From Opitutaceae bacterium (lineage in GTDB: Bacteria; Verrucomicrobiota; Verrucomicrobiia; Opitutales; Opitutaceae), in the NCBI GenBank assembly GCA_023265535.1, contig JAHFTI010000219.1:1-7090 (forward strand): a stretch of DNA of 7,090 bases. Reading direction: 5' to 3'. The notes below the pieces were generated by a model. It was not told the DNA's origin. It was given only the letters and a program-made list of their open reading frames with translations, and ran no database searches. Below, one piece after another: positions 6,374-7,090 of the stretch; the first letter of the stretch is position 1; each line of letters starts with the position of its first letter. The position numbers and the translations under genes are program-made.

Positions 6374-7090
6374 TCAGGCAATCGGCAGGGTGATCGTCAT
6401 CAGGCCCTGGCCATCGGCCGCACTGGTGAGGGTGATCGTGCCGCCGCTCACATCGACGATGCGTTTGGCCACGATGGGGGCCAGTCCCAGGCGCTCCGCC
6501 CTCGATGACGCACGCACGGTGGAGCCCAGCAGGAAGAAGGCGTCGCACTGCGCCTGATTCAACCTCAGGGAAGGCAGCTCAAAGCAGAGCTCCAGCGAGC
6601 GGTCGCTCAGCTGCAGTCTCGGTTTGCATTCACAGTCGGGTGCGTTGAAGGCGTCTGCCAGGTCGGCGAGGTGCAGGACCAGCTGCTGAAGTTCCGCCTC
6701 GCTGGCGGGGACCGCCGCCTGGGCCTTGGCGGGTGGGGTTCCCAACTTGACCTGCAGGTGCCCTTCCAGCGTTTCCAGGAACCAGCTCAGTTCCGTGCTC
6801 TGCGTCTGCCCCAGTCCTTCCTTCTCCTCGAGGGCAATGAGGTACTGGATGTCGTCGAGCAGGCGCAGGAGGCGTTTTCTGCTCTCAAAGTAACTCTCCT
6901 TCATGTCCTGGATCTCAGGCGAATCGGGGCAATGGTTGAGGATGAATTCGCTGATCCCCAGGATGCCGTTTGAAGGCGTGCGCATCTCATGCGAGAGCAT
7001 GAGGAAGAACTCCCGTTTCATGCGGTCGACCTGTTGCAGCGCCTTGTAGGCGTTGTTGAGGTCCCGGGTGCGTTCCCCCACGGCCGCCTC
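6374..7090 (-). CDS. Sensor histidine kinase, C-terminal part, with degenerate ATP-binding domain (partial)
   Basis: The reading frame is open through the right edge, so only the last 238 aa are seen and the sensor part is missing. The first visible residues, EAAVGERTRDLNNAYKALQQ, are a coiled-coil linker typical of histidine kinases. A full HisKA motif follows, with phospho-acceptor His34 in MLSHEMRTPSNGILG, then a second helix to about residue 90. The remaining region should be the HATPase domain. Its end is recognisable (LGLAPIVAKRIVDVSGG, then GLMTITLP). The N box (LQQLVLHLADLADAF, about 134-148) has no asparagine where NLLxNAxKF is usual. No DxGxG G1 box is present; FELPSLRL lies there instead. 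The protein may be phosphorylated by a partner, act as a phosphatase or scaffold, or bind ATP atypically. It is convergent with the reductase gene. Confidence 0.82.
   Translation of the reverse strand, partial: EAAVGERTRDLNNAYKALQQVDRMKREFFLMLSHEMRTPSNGILGISEFILNHCPDSPEIQDMKESYFESRKRLLRLLDDIQYLIALEEKEGLGQTQSTELSWFLETLEGHLQVKLGTPPAKAQAAVPASEAELQQLVLHLADLADAFNAPDCECKPRLQLSDRSLELCFELPSLRLNQAQCDAFFLLGSTVRASSRAERLGLAPIVAKRIVDVSGGTITLTSAADGQGLMTITLPIA

Noticed and set aside
5011..6381. Leftward open frame of 456 aa covering the whole reductase gene
   Set aside because: It is longer than the reductase itself but is Gly/Val/Glu/Ala/Asp-rich with no recognisable motif. The rightward frame has the full AKR signature. 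Long antisense frames are expected in GC-rich coding DNA.

Overview
This 7.1-kb window is GC-rich bacterial chromosome with five protein genes. Four are complete and one runs off the right edge. The gene content suggests Verrucomicrobiota, probably the Opitutaceae group: a secreted SGNH/CE12-type pectin acetylesterase, a DUF3857/transglutaminase membrane protein, an unusual COG1453-type aldo/keto reductase, high GC, and almost no Shine-Dalgarno sequences. This assignment is an impression from protein style, not a database result. No RNA genes, insertion sequences, CRISPR arrays or phage genes were seen.

Layout: (1) Positions 1-112 hold an 11-base C run at the window edge and two hairpins. The second hairpin is a convincing intrinsic terminator for the leftward gene beside it. 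(2) Three leftward genes follow, transcribed in the order mtnA-like (5000 to 3894), DUF3857-transglutaminase-DUF2569 membrane protein (about 3749 to 1104) and secreted rhamnogalacturonan acetylesterase-like protein (985 to 113). Gaps of about 118-145 bp separate them, so a single operon is possible but not shown. A weak dyad between the first two could be a partial terminator. (3) A 106-bp divergent gap (5001-5106) separates the mtnA-like gene from a rightward aldo/keto reductase (5107-6291). (4) An 82-bp convergent gap with two tandem hairpins separates the reductase from the 3' part of a leftward histidine kinase gene (6374 to beyond 7090).

The genes do not form an obvious single pathway. 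The esterase points to growth on plant pectin. The transglutaminase-like protein appears to be an inner-membrane protein with a periplasmic catalytic half. The MtnA-like isomerase and the reductase are cytoplasmic sugar-phosphate/carbonyl enzymes that may share a control region.

The most interesting signals are proteins that keep one half of their family signature and lose the other. The reductase keeps its AKR active site, but its C-terminal ferredoxin-like module has lost nearly all cluster cysteines. The kinase keeps a perfect H-box, but its ATP-binding domain lacks recognisable N and G1 boxes. The MtnA-like protein keeps the catalytic Cys and Asp but changes several neighbouring signature positions.
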